54,073 nt of DNA. Source: Neolewinella aurantiaca. GTDB taxonomy: Bacteria; Bacteroidota; Bacteroidia; Chitinophagales; Saprospiraceae. Below the pieces are notes generated by a model. It saw nothing but the letters and a program-made list of their open reading frames with translations. It ran no database searches and was not told where the DNA came from. The stretch spans positions 1-54,073 of the forward strand of contig NZ_VOXD01000039.1 of NCBI RefSeq assembly GCF_008014675.1, in the 5' to 3' direction. A program made the translations under genes and the position numbers. Below are positions 25,832 through 34,900 of the stretch, in pieces. Position 1 is the stretch's first letter; the number at the start of each line of letters is the position of its first letter.

Positions 25832-27109
25832 ATGCAAGACAGTAAAATCTCCCTGCGCGACGCTGTTTCTATCGGGATCGGAGGAATGGTCGGTGGCGGT
25901 ATATTCGCCGTGCTCGGCCTGGCCGTCGACCTGGCCCGGGGCGCCACGCCCCTCGCTTTCATCGTTGCGGGTTTCATCGCCCTTGTCACTGCGTACAGCT
26001 ACGCGAAACTCTCGGTGGCTTACCCCGACCGGGGCGGAACCGTCCGCTTCGTCAACGAAGGGTTTGGCAAGGGTGTTTTCAGCGGCGGCGTCAATAACCT
26101 GCTCTGGATCAGTTACATCATCATGCTCTCGTTGTATGCGGCGGCTTTTGGCTCCTACGCGCCAAACCTGTTCGGTATCACCGGCGACGATGCAACGGAT
26201 AGCCACATCTACCTGAGCGGTATTATCCTGCTGGCCACCTTCATCAATTACTACAGCATCGCGGTGGTGGGCAAGATCGAGTCTTACGCGGTGATCATCA
26301 AACTGGTCATCCTGCTGGCTTTCGTTGCTCTTGGGTTTTACGGTCTGGTGGGTAACGATAACCTGGGCCAGCTGGCGCCGGACAACTGGGTTTCACCGGT
26401 AGATATCCTTACGGCGGGCATGGTTATTTTCGTTGCCTACGAAGGCTTCGAACTCATCGCCAACTCCGCCCCTGATTTGCGCGATCCGGGTGAAAACATC
26501 CCCAAAGCTTATTACTATTCGGTGGGCTTTGTCATCCTGTTGTACCTCGCCATTGCGGTCATTACGGTGGGTTCGCTGGAGTTCAGCGAAATCGCCACCG
26601 CCCGCGATTATGTCCTGGCCGAAGCCGCCAAGCCGATGTTAGGGCAGATTGGTTTCACGATCATTACGGTTGCCGCTCTGATTTCCACTTTTTCGGCCAT
26701 CAACGCATCCCTTTACGGCGGTAGCCGGGTGAGCTACGAGCTCGCCGAAGACGACGAGCTCCCCCATTCGCTGACCGACTCGTTGTGGAACCAGCCCGTT
26801 GGGCTGGCCATCACGGCCGTCCTGACGTTGGTAATGGCCAATACCCTGAAACTGGAAAGCATCTCTACCGCTGGCAGCGTGGGTTTCTTACTGGTTTTTG
26901 CCGTTGTAAACCTGGTTGGTTACCGCAAGAGCGCAGACACGGGAAGCAACCGGATCATCCCCATGGTGGGGTTCATTATTTGTTCCGTAGCGCTGGTTAC
27001 GCTGCTGGTGCAACAGTACCAGACGGCCCGGACGGGAGTTCTGATTGCCGGCGGAATTGTAAGCGCCTGCTTTCTGGTGGAATGGGGATATAAAGCGAGT
27101 CGTGCTTAA
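25832..27109 (+). CDS. APC-superfamily amino-acid permease
   Basis: This 425-aa inner-membrane protein has about 12 hydrophobic helices. Helix 1 carries the broken-helix signature SIGIGGMVGGGIFAVLGLA typical of APC transporters, which binds the amino-acid backbone. Helix 6 contains FVAYEGFELIANSAPDLRDPGENIPKA, a segment conserved across the family. It should import an amino acid or amine by proton symport. Specificity is not readable. It is probably monocistronic; a repeat copy lies 14 bp past its stop. Confidence 0.92.
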   Translation: MQDSKISLRDAVSIGIGGMVGGGIFAVLGLAVDLARGATPLAFIVAGFIALVTAYSYAKLSVAYPDRGGTVRFVNEGFGKGVFSGGVNNLLWISYIIMLSLYAAAFGSYAPNLFGITGDDATDSHIYLSGIILLATFINYYSIAVVGKIESYAVIIKLVILLAFVALGFYGLVGNDNLGQLAPDNWVSPVDILTAGMVIFVAYEGFELIANSAPDLRDPGENIPKAYYYSVGFVILLYLAIAVITVGSLEFSEIATARDYVLAEAAKPMLGQIGFTIITVAALISTFSAINASLYGGSRVSYELAEDDELPHSLTDSLWNQPVGLAITAVLTLVMANTLKLESISTAGSVGFLLVFAVVNLVGYRKSADTGSNRIIPMVGFIICSVALVTLLVQQYQTARTGVLIAGGIVSACFLVEWGYKASRA

Positions 27110-27123
27110 AGGGCGCTTTTCAG

Positions 27124-27141
27124 GGCGCGGCCGCGGGTGCA
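27124..27141 (+). repeat. 18-bp dispersed repeat, copy 11
   Basis: GGCGCGGCCGCGGGTGCA, starting 14 bp after the permease stop and in its sense. Confidence 0.9.
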
Positions 27142-27215
27142 GCGTGGGTTAATTGGCCCGGTTCGGGTGTCCGTCAAAGTTGTAACCGGGAAGGAAAGCA
27201 GTCACCCCACCGTTT

Positions 27216-28382
27216 CTATTCCTGCTTACGTTCCCGGAGCTTTTGTTTAAACATCCGCGCTGCGCTGGTGTAACCTCCCTCAGTACCGTCCAGAAAGTGG
27301 ACGTGGTCTTCATCGTGATCCCTGACGTAGCAAGACATCACCGAAGCGTGGGTAACGTGGTACCCAAACACAATTTTACCGGCCTGTTCGAGTTTTTCGA
27401 GGTCCGTGATGAGTTCTTTGATCTGAGCGTCGGTGCCCGAAATGACGGTATTGATGTTGCCATCCAGCATCAGGCTGTCGGTTAGTTGGGTAATCCTGGC
27501 CAGGTATTTTTTTCCCGCTTCGGTTCGCTTGAAATACCAGGGCCCGTAGAGCGTCGCGATCCAGTTGCGCAGGAGGTACCTGAAACTGAGGCGCCCGAGG
27601 CTGGCGTACATCTCTTTAGCCAGGTTCATGAGACCGAGATTGAGGACCAGGCGGCTGGAGCCAATCGGGAGGCGTTGGTTCAACGGCCCGAAAATCCGGT
27701 CGATCCGGGAAATTACCTCACCGTAGATTCTGCCCTGAAGCGTATCCTCCTGTGAGCTGACGAGCAGCACCAGAATCTGTTCTGCGTCCCGTGGTGGCGC
27801 AATTTCGTTCCAGCGACACTCCATTCCGGTAAGGTCGAGCGCTTCGAGCTTGGCGGCGAGTGCTTCTTCGTCAATAAAGGTGGCCTTTATCTTCGTTTCT
27901 GCTTCCTTCAGGCCGTTGCCCAGCACGACCGGAATGATGTACAAGCGGTTGAGCGCTGCTCGCGAAATACGGATAGACGTTCCGCCAGCGTAGACTTTGT
28001 CTACGCCGAGGGCACCTACCCGCAAGACCAGGTCCATTCGTTGTTTCACGTGATGCCGGTAATTATCCAGTATTGCCACCAGGTCTTCAGATAGCTCCGC
28101 GGGTACAATAAAGGTGGCACCGTCTCCGCCAAAGAAGTAAGGGATTACCAAGCCATCGTATTTCGTCCGCAGCCGGTTCAGTACGGTGATGATTCCGCCC
28201 GTGGCTGCCAGGTTTACATCGTGGTGCCGCCCCGCGGCAACCGCCTGGGTGGACCCCATCACGTCGATGACGATCACCTGCCAGTCGGGGGGGACAGGAG
28301 CAAAGAGTTTCTCTTTGCCCAGTAGTTTACTCATCTTATTGGTGCGAACGGGAAGGTCCTGATAAAAGGCACGGTTAGACAT
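27216..28382 (-). CDS. DUF3095 protein (class III nucleotide-cyclase-like)
   Basis: This 388-aa protein has the DUF3095 layout: FYQDLPVRTNKMSKLLG, then DWQVIVIDVMGSTQAVAAGRHHDVNLAATGGI, then VIPYFFGGDGATFIVP. The IDxxGST and GGDGAT blocks correspond to the two metal-binding Asp segments of class III adenylyl/guanylyl cyclases, so a nucleotide-related activity is plausible but not shown for the family. The C-terminal ~180 residues (YASLGRLSFRYLLRNWIATLYG...) are a second conserved region. No membrane segment is seen. It diverges from the DUF4132 module, sharing a 190-bp intergenic region with a strong palindrome. Confidence 0.88.
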   Translation of the reverse strand: MSNRAFYQDLPVRTNKMSKLLGKEKLFAPVPPDWQVIVIDVMGSTQAVAAGRHHDVNLAATGGIITVLNRLRTKYDGLVIPYFFGGDGATFIVPAELSEDLVAILDNYRHHVKQRMDLVLRVGALGVDKVYAGGTSIRISRAALNRLYIIPVVLGNGLKEAETKIKATFIDEEALAAKLEALDLTGMECRWNEIAPPRDAEQILVLLVSSQEDTLQGRIYGEVISRIDRIFGPLNQRLPIGSSRLVLNLGLMNLAKEMYASLGRLSFRYLLRNWIATLYGPWYFKRTEAGKKYLARITQLTDSLMLDGNINTVISGTDAQIKELITDLEKLEQAGKIVFGYHVTHASVMSCYVRDHDEDHVHFLDGTEGGYTSAARMFKQKLRERKQE

Positions 28383-28411
28383 CTGAGTATCTAACGGTAA
28401 ACAGCGGGCCT

Positions 28412-28469
28412 GAGTGCGCTGGGGTCGAATTGAACGACTGTGGCACGATCAATTCGACCGAAGGCACTC
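28412..28469. repeat. Two-step palindrome in the divergent DUF3095/DUF4132 promoter region
   Basis: GAGTGC (28412-28417) pairs with GCACTC (28464-28469), and GGTCGAATTGA (28423-28433) pairs perfectly with 28449-28459 around a 15-base loop. It lies 30 bp from the DUF3095 start and 60 bp before the -33 of the other promoter. It could be a shared operator, an RNA hairpin in the DUF3095 leader, or a small inserted palindrome. Confidence 0.75.
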
Positions 28470-28528
28470 TGTCGGGCTCATGATTTGAAACCAAATTAGT
28501 GCAATCTTTATTTTTTTACATTAAAAAG

Positions 28529-28559
28529 TTGTTATTTTCGATTGCGGCTCCTAGATTTG
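28529..28559 (+). promoter_or_regulatory. Bacteroidota-type promoter for the DUF4132 module
   Basis: TTG (28529-28531) and TAGATTTG (28552-28559) are separated by 20 bases, matching the -33/-7 consensus TTG...TAnnTTTG. The stretch upstream is AT-rich. Predicted transcription begins within about 10-15 bases of the ATG at 28573-28576. Confidence 0.5.
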
Positions 28560-28575
28560 TATCAAATGATGAATG

Positions 28576-28971
28576 ATGGGACTTATTGTAATCAAAGACG
28601 AGACACTTTTTGGCGTTGTAACCCAGGAGCAGCGCCTGACCATCGTAAAAGAGACGCTGACGTTGCGTGATATCATCACGGCGAGGGTGGAAGAGGAGGT
28701 ACGGAAGCACAACGCCACCATTTCTGAACGGTATCAATACCTGATCGACCTTTCCCCCGCGGAGAAACGGCTGAACCTCGGTAATAAACTGAAGCGCAAA
28801 AAATCGATCGACCCGCAGGAGCCGGTCCTGAAAGCGATCGAGGCCTTCCGGGCGAATGCTTTCTTCGTACTTGTTGGTAACCAACAAGTGGACGATCTGG
28901 AGGAAGTCATCCCGGCTTCGCGGGAGCTGGAAGTCTCTTTCGTTAAGCTGACACCGCTCATTGGCGGATAA
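28576..28971 (+). CDS. Small DUF4132-associated protein of unknown function
   Basis: This is a 131-aa protein (ATG at 28576; an ATG directly before it is equally possible). It reads MGLIVIKDETLFGVVTQEQR, then TLTLRDIITARVEEEVRKHN, then LVGNQQVDDLEEVIP and ELEVSFVKLTPLIGG. The pattern of a hydrophobic N-terminus, an RDII-ARVxxEV helix and a C-terminal 'dD' block matches small genes I recall next to DUF4132 genes, but I cannot name a domain. It is cytoplasmic. It is followed after 36 bases by the DUF4132 frame, so the two form an operon. Confidence 0.7.
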   Translation: MGLIVIKDETLFGVVTQEQRLTIVKETLTLRDIITARVEEEVRKHNATISERYQYLIDLSPAEKRLNLGNKLKRKKSIDPQEPVLKAIEAFRANAFFVLVGNQQVDDLEEVIPASRELEVSFVKLTPLIGG

Positions 28972-29007
28972 GAATTTCTCTCCGGTTTCACCCTTTAACC
29001 CAGCCTG

Positions 29008-29286
29008 ATGTTCAAGAAAATTGCAAAGCTCATTACCTCCGTAAAACCCGACACTGCACCTGCGCCCGCGCCGTATGAAGCCGCCAGATTCGCGACTGCC
29101 TACGCCGAGATTTCCGGATTCGTTCATTCGGGTGATATTGGATTCGGATCAGGTTTGGGGAAGAATAAAGTGTACCAGAACCTGCGCAAAACGTGGCCAC
29201 TTGAAGATCAGCAAGACTTTGTTGTTTGGTTGGCGCATCAGCTGAAAGATGCCCGCAAGGGGTGGAAAGTGAACTCCTATTGGTAG
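29008..29286 (+). pseudogene. N-terminal part of the DUF4132 gene, ended by an in-frame TAG
   Basis: The 92-aa frame MFKKIAKLITSVKPDTAPAPAPY... stops at TAG 29284-29286. The DUF4132 gene downstream is in the same frame. The 13 codons between this stop and its ATG at 29326 contain no stop and read HKDSFRYQLLVAL, like ordinary protein. The two pieces therefore look like one gene of about 843 codons interrupted by a single amber codon. It could be a recent nonsense mutation, a sequencing error, readthrough, or a real split into two proteins. Residues 17-22 (APAPAP) come from a copy of the 18-bp repeat. Confidence 0.55.
29055..29072 (-). repeat. 18-bp dispersed repeat, copy 12, inside the DUF4132 N-terminal frame
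   Basis: Exact consensus on the minus strand, antisense to the gene. It is translated as Ala-Pro-Ala-Pro-Ala-Pro (residues 17-22), a linker-like stretch. Confidence 0.9.
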
Positions 29287-29325
29287 CACAAAGATTCGTT
29301 TCGTTACCAGCTACTGGTCGCGCTG

Positions 29326-31539
29326 ATGAGTACCAAATTGCTCGATTCTCCCGCTGCAGTAGTGAAGATTGGCCGGCTCTTTCTCGACACAAGAATCAGG
29401 AACTGGAACATACTCGTGAGCTGGCCGGTGAAGAAACTGATTTTGCAGCTGGAACGCCGCTACAAAGACGTGGCGTCCCCGGAGCCGGAGGTCGTTGCAC
29501 TGATCAATGAATACCTCGTTCGGCTAAAGGACGACCGCGACCTCGTTCGCCGCCTCACGGTCGTTTTGGGAGATGAAGCAGAGGTTCAGGACTTCTTTTT
29601 CGTGACCGGCATCGACCATTTCGGAAAGCCGATGAACGCGCTGGTGGCATCACACTGGTCCGGCAACGAATTTGCACCGGTCCTCCACCACGCATATACC
29701 GCAAAAACGGGTCGGCCTTCGGCCAAATGGCTTACAACCGCGCGTGAACTACTTAAGCCGCTCGGCAAGAGCAAGACCAGGAGCTTTATTGCTGAACTGC
29801 TGCAATTGCTTTGTGCTACCCCGGAAACGGTTCAGGAAAACAATTGGTACGATCATTACCTTTTTCTGCACAACGACAATGCCCAAACCGTCAAAGGTCT
29901 GTTGTGGATAACCAGCCTGTTCGATGAGGAAGCGTTCTCCCGGAAACTATCAGAACTGGCTGCCGTGGCCTACAGAAAGGTCCCCAATAAAGGACCGCTC
30001 GACACCAAAACCGGCAACGCCTGCGTAACGGCCCTTTCCCTGACCAAAGGCGTGCACGGCATCAGCCAGCTGGCCGGACTCGCCTACCGGATCAAGCAAA
30101 CGGGGATTCGGAATAAGGTGGATAAAATCCTCCGCGAAGTAGCGGAGAAAAAAGGCGTGAGCCGCCAGGAGATCGAAGACCTGTCGGTGATGGAATTCAA
30201 CCTTTCCGGAGATCTGATGGAAGTTGAGATCGGGCCATACGTGGCGGAAGTCCGGCTGATCCGGCCCGGGAAATCCGTTATGGCCTGGCGCAGAGAAGAC
30301 AAAACCCAGAAGAGTATCCCTAAAGCCGTGAAGGACGGCTTCCCCGAGGAACTGAAGGCCCTGAAAGCCCGCAAAAAATCGTTGGAGCGCGACAGTATCA
30401 ACCTTCGCGACCGCATCGACTGGGCGTTGCGCCTCAACCGGGAAATGACTGTTAATTACTTCCGCGATACCTGGCAAAAAAACAGCCTGCTCAACTTCTT
30501 CGCCAACCGGCTGATCTGGCTGTTTTCTGATGCAGACGGGAAAAACAGCGTTGCGGTGATCCGGGCCAATGACCGCTGGGAAGACATCGCCGGCGAGGCG
30601 GTTGACCTGGCCGGCAGGCAGCAGATGCGCCTTTGGCACCCGGCCCTGGTCTCAACCGCAGAGGTGGAAGAGTGGAGAAATTATCTCCTCCGGCGGGAAG
30701 TCGTCCAGCCGCTCAAACAGGCGTTTCGCGAGGTTTACCTGCTCACCGCTGCCGAAGAGCGGACGGCAACGTACAGCAACCGGATGGCGGCCCACATCCT
30801 TAAACAGCATCAGTTCGCAACCCTCGCGCGGGGCCGGGGATGGGCCTACTCACTCATCGGAGCCTATGACCACGGTATGGAGTCTCAGGCCTGCTACCAA
30901 AACCTGCCGGAACTGGGCATCAGGGTGGAATACATCATTCTGGAAATGCAGGATGGTGACAACTATAACGACGTCGGCATCTGGAATTACGTCAGTACCG
31001 ATCAGGTCCGGTTTCTGGACATGCGGCAGCAGGGAGAGGTGCTGGACCTGAGTCTGATTCCGCCCGTACTGCTCTCCGAAATACTGAGAGATACCGACTT
31101 GTTTACCGGCGTGGCCAGCATCGGTAACGACGATCAGTGGGCCGACAGTGGGGGAGAGGTGTTCCGGAGCTACTTCCGTGAATACACGACGCGTGACCTG
31201 TCGGGAATGGGCAAAAACCGCAAGCTTGCGCTGGAGCGACTGATTCCGCGCCTGAAAATCCGGAACGTAGCAACCGTAGACGACAAATTCGTCCGGGTAA
31301 CCGGAAAGCTGCGCAAGTACAAAATCCATATTGGCAGCGGAAATATCCTGATGGAGCCCAACGACCAGTACCTGTGTATCGTTCCGGCAGCGTTCTCGCC
31401 GTTCAAAAAATCGGCCGACAAGCTTTACCTTCCTTTTGAGGGGGACCGCACGCTTTCGATCATCATTTCCAAAGCATTGTTGCTCGCCGAAGACGATAAA
31501 ATCACGGATACAACGATCACGCGTCAGTTGAAATGGTAG
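29326..31539 (+). CDS. DUF4132 (MolR/YehI-like) protein, main part
   Basis: This 737-aa protein from ATG 29326 has a helical repeat-like N-terminal half (SHWSGNEFAPVLHHAYTAKTG, LLWITSLFDEEAF, GNACVTALSLTKGVHGISQLAGLAYRIK) and the DUF4132 domain from about residue 345 (ERDSINLRDRIDWALRLNREMT). That domain includes LRREVVQPLKQAFREVYLLTAAEERTATYSNRMAAHILKQHQFATLARGRGW, a hallmark of the family. The last ~100 residues (KYKIHIGSGNILMEPNDQYLCIVP) are the associated C-terminal domain. The E. coli members (MolR/YehI) lack a settled function. It may be the 3' part of a longer gene starting at 29008 (see that entry). It is a soluble protein. Confidence 0.85.
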   Translation: MSTKLLDSPAAVVKIGRLFLDTRIRNWNILVSWPVKKLILQLERRYKDVASPEPEVVALINEYLVRLKDDRDLVRRLTVVLGDEAEVQDFFFVTGIDHFGKPMNALVASHWSGNEFAPVLHHAYTAKTGRPSAKWLTTARELLKPLGKSKTRSFIAELLQLLCATPETVQENNWYDHYLFLHNDNAQTVKGLLWITSLFDEEAFSRKLSELAAVAYRKVPNKGPLDTKTGNACVTALSLTKGVHGISQLAGLAYRIKQTGIRNKVDKILREVAEKKGVSRQEIEDLSVMEFNLSGDLMEVEIGPYVAEVRLIRPGKSVMAWRREDKTQKSIPKAVKDGFPEELKALKARKKSLERDSINLRDRIDWALRLNREMTVNYFRDTWQKNSLLNFFANRLIWLFSDADGKNSVAVIRANDRWEDIAGEAVDLAGRQQMRLWHPALVSTAEVEEWRNYLLRREVVQPLKQAFREVYLLTAAEERTATYSNRMAAHILKQHQFATLARGRGWAYSLIGAYDHGMESQACYQNLPELGIRVEYIILEMQDGDNYNDVGIWNYVSTDQVRFLDMRQQGEVLDLSLIPPVLLSEILRDTDLFTGVASIGNDDQWADSGGEVFRSYFREYTTRDLSGMGKNRKLALERLIPRLKIRNVATVDDKFVRVTGKLRKYKIHIGSGNILMEPNDQYLCIVPAAFSPFKKSADKLYLPFEGDRTLSIIISKALLLAEDDKITDTTITRQLKW

Positions 31540-31546
31540 CATTTTT

Positions 31547-31564
31547 TGCGGGGCCGCAGGTGCA
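31547..31564 (+). repeat. 18-bp dispersed repeat, copy 13 (two mismatches)
   Basis: TGCGGGGCCGCAGGTGCA followed by AAAGG, starting 7 bases after the DUF4132 stop. Positions 1 and 5 differ from the consensus. Confidence 0.75.
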
Positions 31565-31627
31565 AAGGAGGGTAGATTGCACCGTTGGTCGCGACATAGT
31601 TCCCGATGCACACTTGAATGTCTTGTC

Positions 31628-31669
31628 TGCAGCGATCAGGCCGTCTTCTCCGGCGGTTTGATCGCTGCA
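31628..31669 (+). terminator. Hairpin with 11-bp perfect stem downstream of the DUF4132 gene
   Basis: TGCAGCGATCA (31628-31638) pairs with TGATCGCTGCA (31659-31669), followed by TTTTGCTTT. It could end the DUF4132 transcript. Confidence 0.5.
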
Positions 31670-31784
31670 TTTTGCTTTGGTATCGTGGTCGACCGTACAT
31701 TGAACCGGGCCTGAGAAATGCGCCTGGGGGTAAACCCTGTACCGCGTACGGAGCGTAACTGAACCTGTTTTCACCAACCTTTAC

Positions 31785-31800
31785 GGTCGTAAAGACGACC
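31785..31800 (+). other. Hairpin GGTCGT-AAAG-ACGACC in the SusC leader
   Basis: A perfect 6-bp stem with a tetraloop lies 139 bp before the SusC ATG, followed by TCTTT. It may be part of an attenuator or the leader of the SusC transcript. Confidence 0.35.
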
Positions 31801-31938
31801 TCTTTACGCTTACGCACCTCTTTTTTACTGACAGGCACGGTACGGATTAAACCTTAGCTCAACTTTGGGCTACACCAATCAACGGTACCGGATCATGCAA
31901 AAACCGGTTCTGACTTTACACTCGTTTAAATTTAGAAG

Positions 31939-34900
31939 ATGAACCATCGGTCGACTGCGGTAATACCGCCGCGTACATGCAAACAACTATTTTATACATT
32001 TCTTGCCATTCTCTTTACCTGTAGCCTCGGTGCTCAGGACATGGAGGTTCGGGGAACCGTCGTTTCCTCCGAGTCCGGCGACCCGCTCATCGGGGTAACG
32101 GTAATGAAACTGTCCACCAATACCGGCACCATCACCGATCTGGACGGAGGTTTTGTGCTCTCCGCCCGCAACGGAGACGTGTTACAGTTCTCCTACACCG
32201 GGATGCAAACCAGAGAAGTAACCGTCTCGGGGCCAACCCTGGCCATTCAACTGGACGAACAGGCCCAGAACCTCGAACAGGTAGTGGTGATCGGTTACGG
32301 AGAAGTCAAAAAGAAAGAAGTAACCGGATCGGTTGCTCAGGTGAGCTCCGAGGAACTCGACAAATTCGTTACTTCCGACGTCGGATCGGCCCTGCAGGGC
32401 CTCGTTGCGGGGGTAAACGTAACGTCGGCCTCCGGTGCTCCGGGCGAAGCTTCCAACATTCAAATCAGAGGTATTACCTCGCTTGACGGAAGCAATACAC
32501 CGCTCTTCGTTGTCGACGGCATCCCGCAGGACGGAGACCCCCGACTCAGCCCCAATGAGATCGAAACCGTGGACATCCTCAAAGATGCCGCATCGGCCGC
32601 TATCTATGGTACCCGTGGTGCGGCAGGGGTAATCCTGATTACAACGAAGACGGGAAAGTCAGGGAAGATGCAGATCAACTTCAACCAGAGCTACGGCATC
32701 AACAGTATTACTTCGGGTACACCGCTGATGAATACCGCCGAACAGTTGTACTACCAGCAAACAGTCTTCGAAAATGTGGCGGGCTCTTTCGATCTGCCCA
32801 TCACCAGAATCCCCCAGTGGTTTGGCAACGACAATGATCTGCGCGACTTCGTGCAGGTAGAAGATGCCGTAACACAGAACTACGCTTTCGATGTTTCCGG
32901 AGGAAACAAGGAGGTATCCTACAGCTTCGTAGGCGGCTACTTTACCCAGGAAGGAAACCTGATCAATTCCAAATTCGATCGCTACAACGCCCGCACTACG
33001 ACGCGCTACAAAAAAAATAAACTGAGCGTAACGGGGAGCCTTGCCTTCAGTGCCGAAGCGACGGACGAGACCAATGGTAACCTGCTCCTCTACGGCATCC
33101 GCTACCGCCCTTACCAGCCGCTTTTCGACGTCAGCGACCAGGTCATCGAGATAACGCCGGGCCCGGAGGAAACTTCACTGAATAACCTGGCAACCGTACT
33201 GCGTAACGAACGCGACCGCGACCGTGACCGGGTGAACGGAAGCCTGAACATCGGGTATGACCTGGCTAAAGGGCTGCGCCTGACCACCAACCTCGGTGGT
33301 TCGGTTACCAATACGAGAGGTAAACGTTTCACCCCTGCTTACAGCACGTTCGACCTCACCACCGGCGAGCTGGAAACAGACCCTACAAAGAGTTTTATCG
33401 AAAACACCAGCAGCCGGGCCTACACCTTCCTCTGGGACGCGGGACTTGATTACACCAAAAAGATGGGAGACCATCGCATCAAAGCACTTGCCCGGTTTTC
33501 GGTCGATGAGCGTAACTACGAATACTTCGAAGCCGGGCGTCAGGGTGTTGCCAACAACAACATCAGCGTTCTTAACATCGGAACGATCAATCCCTACGCC
33601 AATTCCGGCGAAGGAGGCAACCAGACTTACAAGATCAAAACCATCGGTACTATCGGCCGCCTTCAGTACGACTACAAAGGACGTTACCTGATCAGTGCCA
33701 GCGTCCGCCGCGACGGTTCCTCCAAGTTCGCCGAAGAGAACCGCTACGGTGTATTCCCTTCCGTTTCTGCAGCCTGGAATGTTGCCGACGAGCCTTTCTG
33801 GAAAGGGATACTAAAGAAGATTGATAATTTCAAGATCAGAGCGAGCTATGGTCAGACCGGTAACGAAAGCTTCCCGGCGTATCGTTATTCCACCGTCGTC
33901 AGCCAGGATGCCGACTACCTCTTCGGGAATACGCTGCTGTTTGGCGCTACCCAAAGAAACTATGCCAACCGCCTGGTACAATGGGAAACTTCCATTCAGC
34001 AAAACATCGGGCTTGACCTGGGATTAGGGCAGGGTAAGTTCTCGCTGACCGCCGACTACTACTCGACCCAGAAAAACGGAATGTTGTTTCCCGTACAGCT
34101 GCCCGCCTCGGCCGGCGCGCTGGGCAACAACGCCCAACTGACCCTCAACGTGGGCGATATGACGAACACCGGTGTTGAGGTGGGGGGGCGCTTCCGCACC
34201 CGCCTTAAGGGTTTACGGATGGACTTTGGTGCCACCTTCACCCGCAACGTGAACGAAATCACTAAGATCAACGGCGACACCGAGATTATTTACAACACGG
34301 CTGGTACTTCCGTTTTGGGAGATCCAAACTCCAAGGTGACGACCATTGCCGTTGGCCACGAGGCCGGTGCTTACTTCCTTTACCAAACCGACGGGGTGGT
34401 GAACGATGCGGAAGAACTCGCTGCGTACCAGGAACTGCGCCCTACGGCGCAGCTCGGCGACCTGATCTACAAAGACACCGACGGTGACGGCAGGATTACC
34501 GAAACAGACCGCGTTTACAGTGGCAGCGCTCTGCCGGAATTCGAAGTAGGATTCAACACTAACCTGTACTTCAAAGGGTTTGACTTCAACATGCAGTGGT
34601 ACGCCTCCGTTGGCCACGAGATCATCAACGGTAGTTCAGCCTACGCTTATGGTTTTGAGCGTCACCGCGACCTCGTTTACCAGTGGTCGGCCTCCAATAC
34701 TGAGTCAAACATTCCGCTGTACCGGGGAGACTCCAAAGCCCACCCCAACTACGCCGGCACCACCGATTTCTGGCTCGAAGACGGCACCTTCCTGCGCTTG
34801 CGCGCATTGACCCTGGGGTACGAACTACCTAAGTCGCTCATCAGTAAAGCTGGTTTCGAAGGCATCCGGGTTTACATCTCCGGCCAGAACCTGCTTACCA

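Larger units (their letters stand above)
31540..31938. other. Leader of the SusC operon with repeat and hairpins
   Basis: It holds repeat copy 13 (31547-31564), a perfect 11-bp stem at 31628-31669, a second hairpin at 31785-31800, and AT-rich sequence just before the SusC ATG. No firm promoter pair was found. Minus-strand open frames here look spurious because they cross these hairpins. Confidence 0.55.

Noticed and set aside
31517..31777. Minus-strand 86-codon Cys-containing frame downstream of DUF4132
   Set aside because: It overlaps a perfect hairpin and a repeat copy, runs into the DUF4132 3' end, and a competing frame covers the same stretch. Coding signal is too weak.
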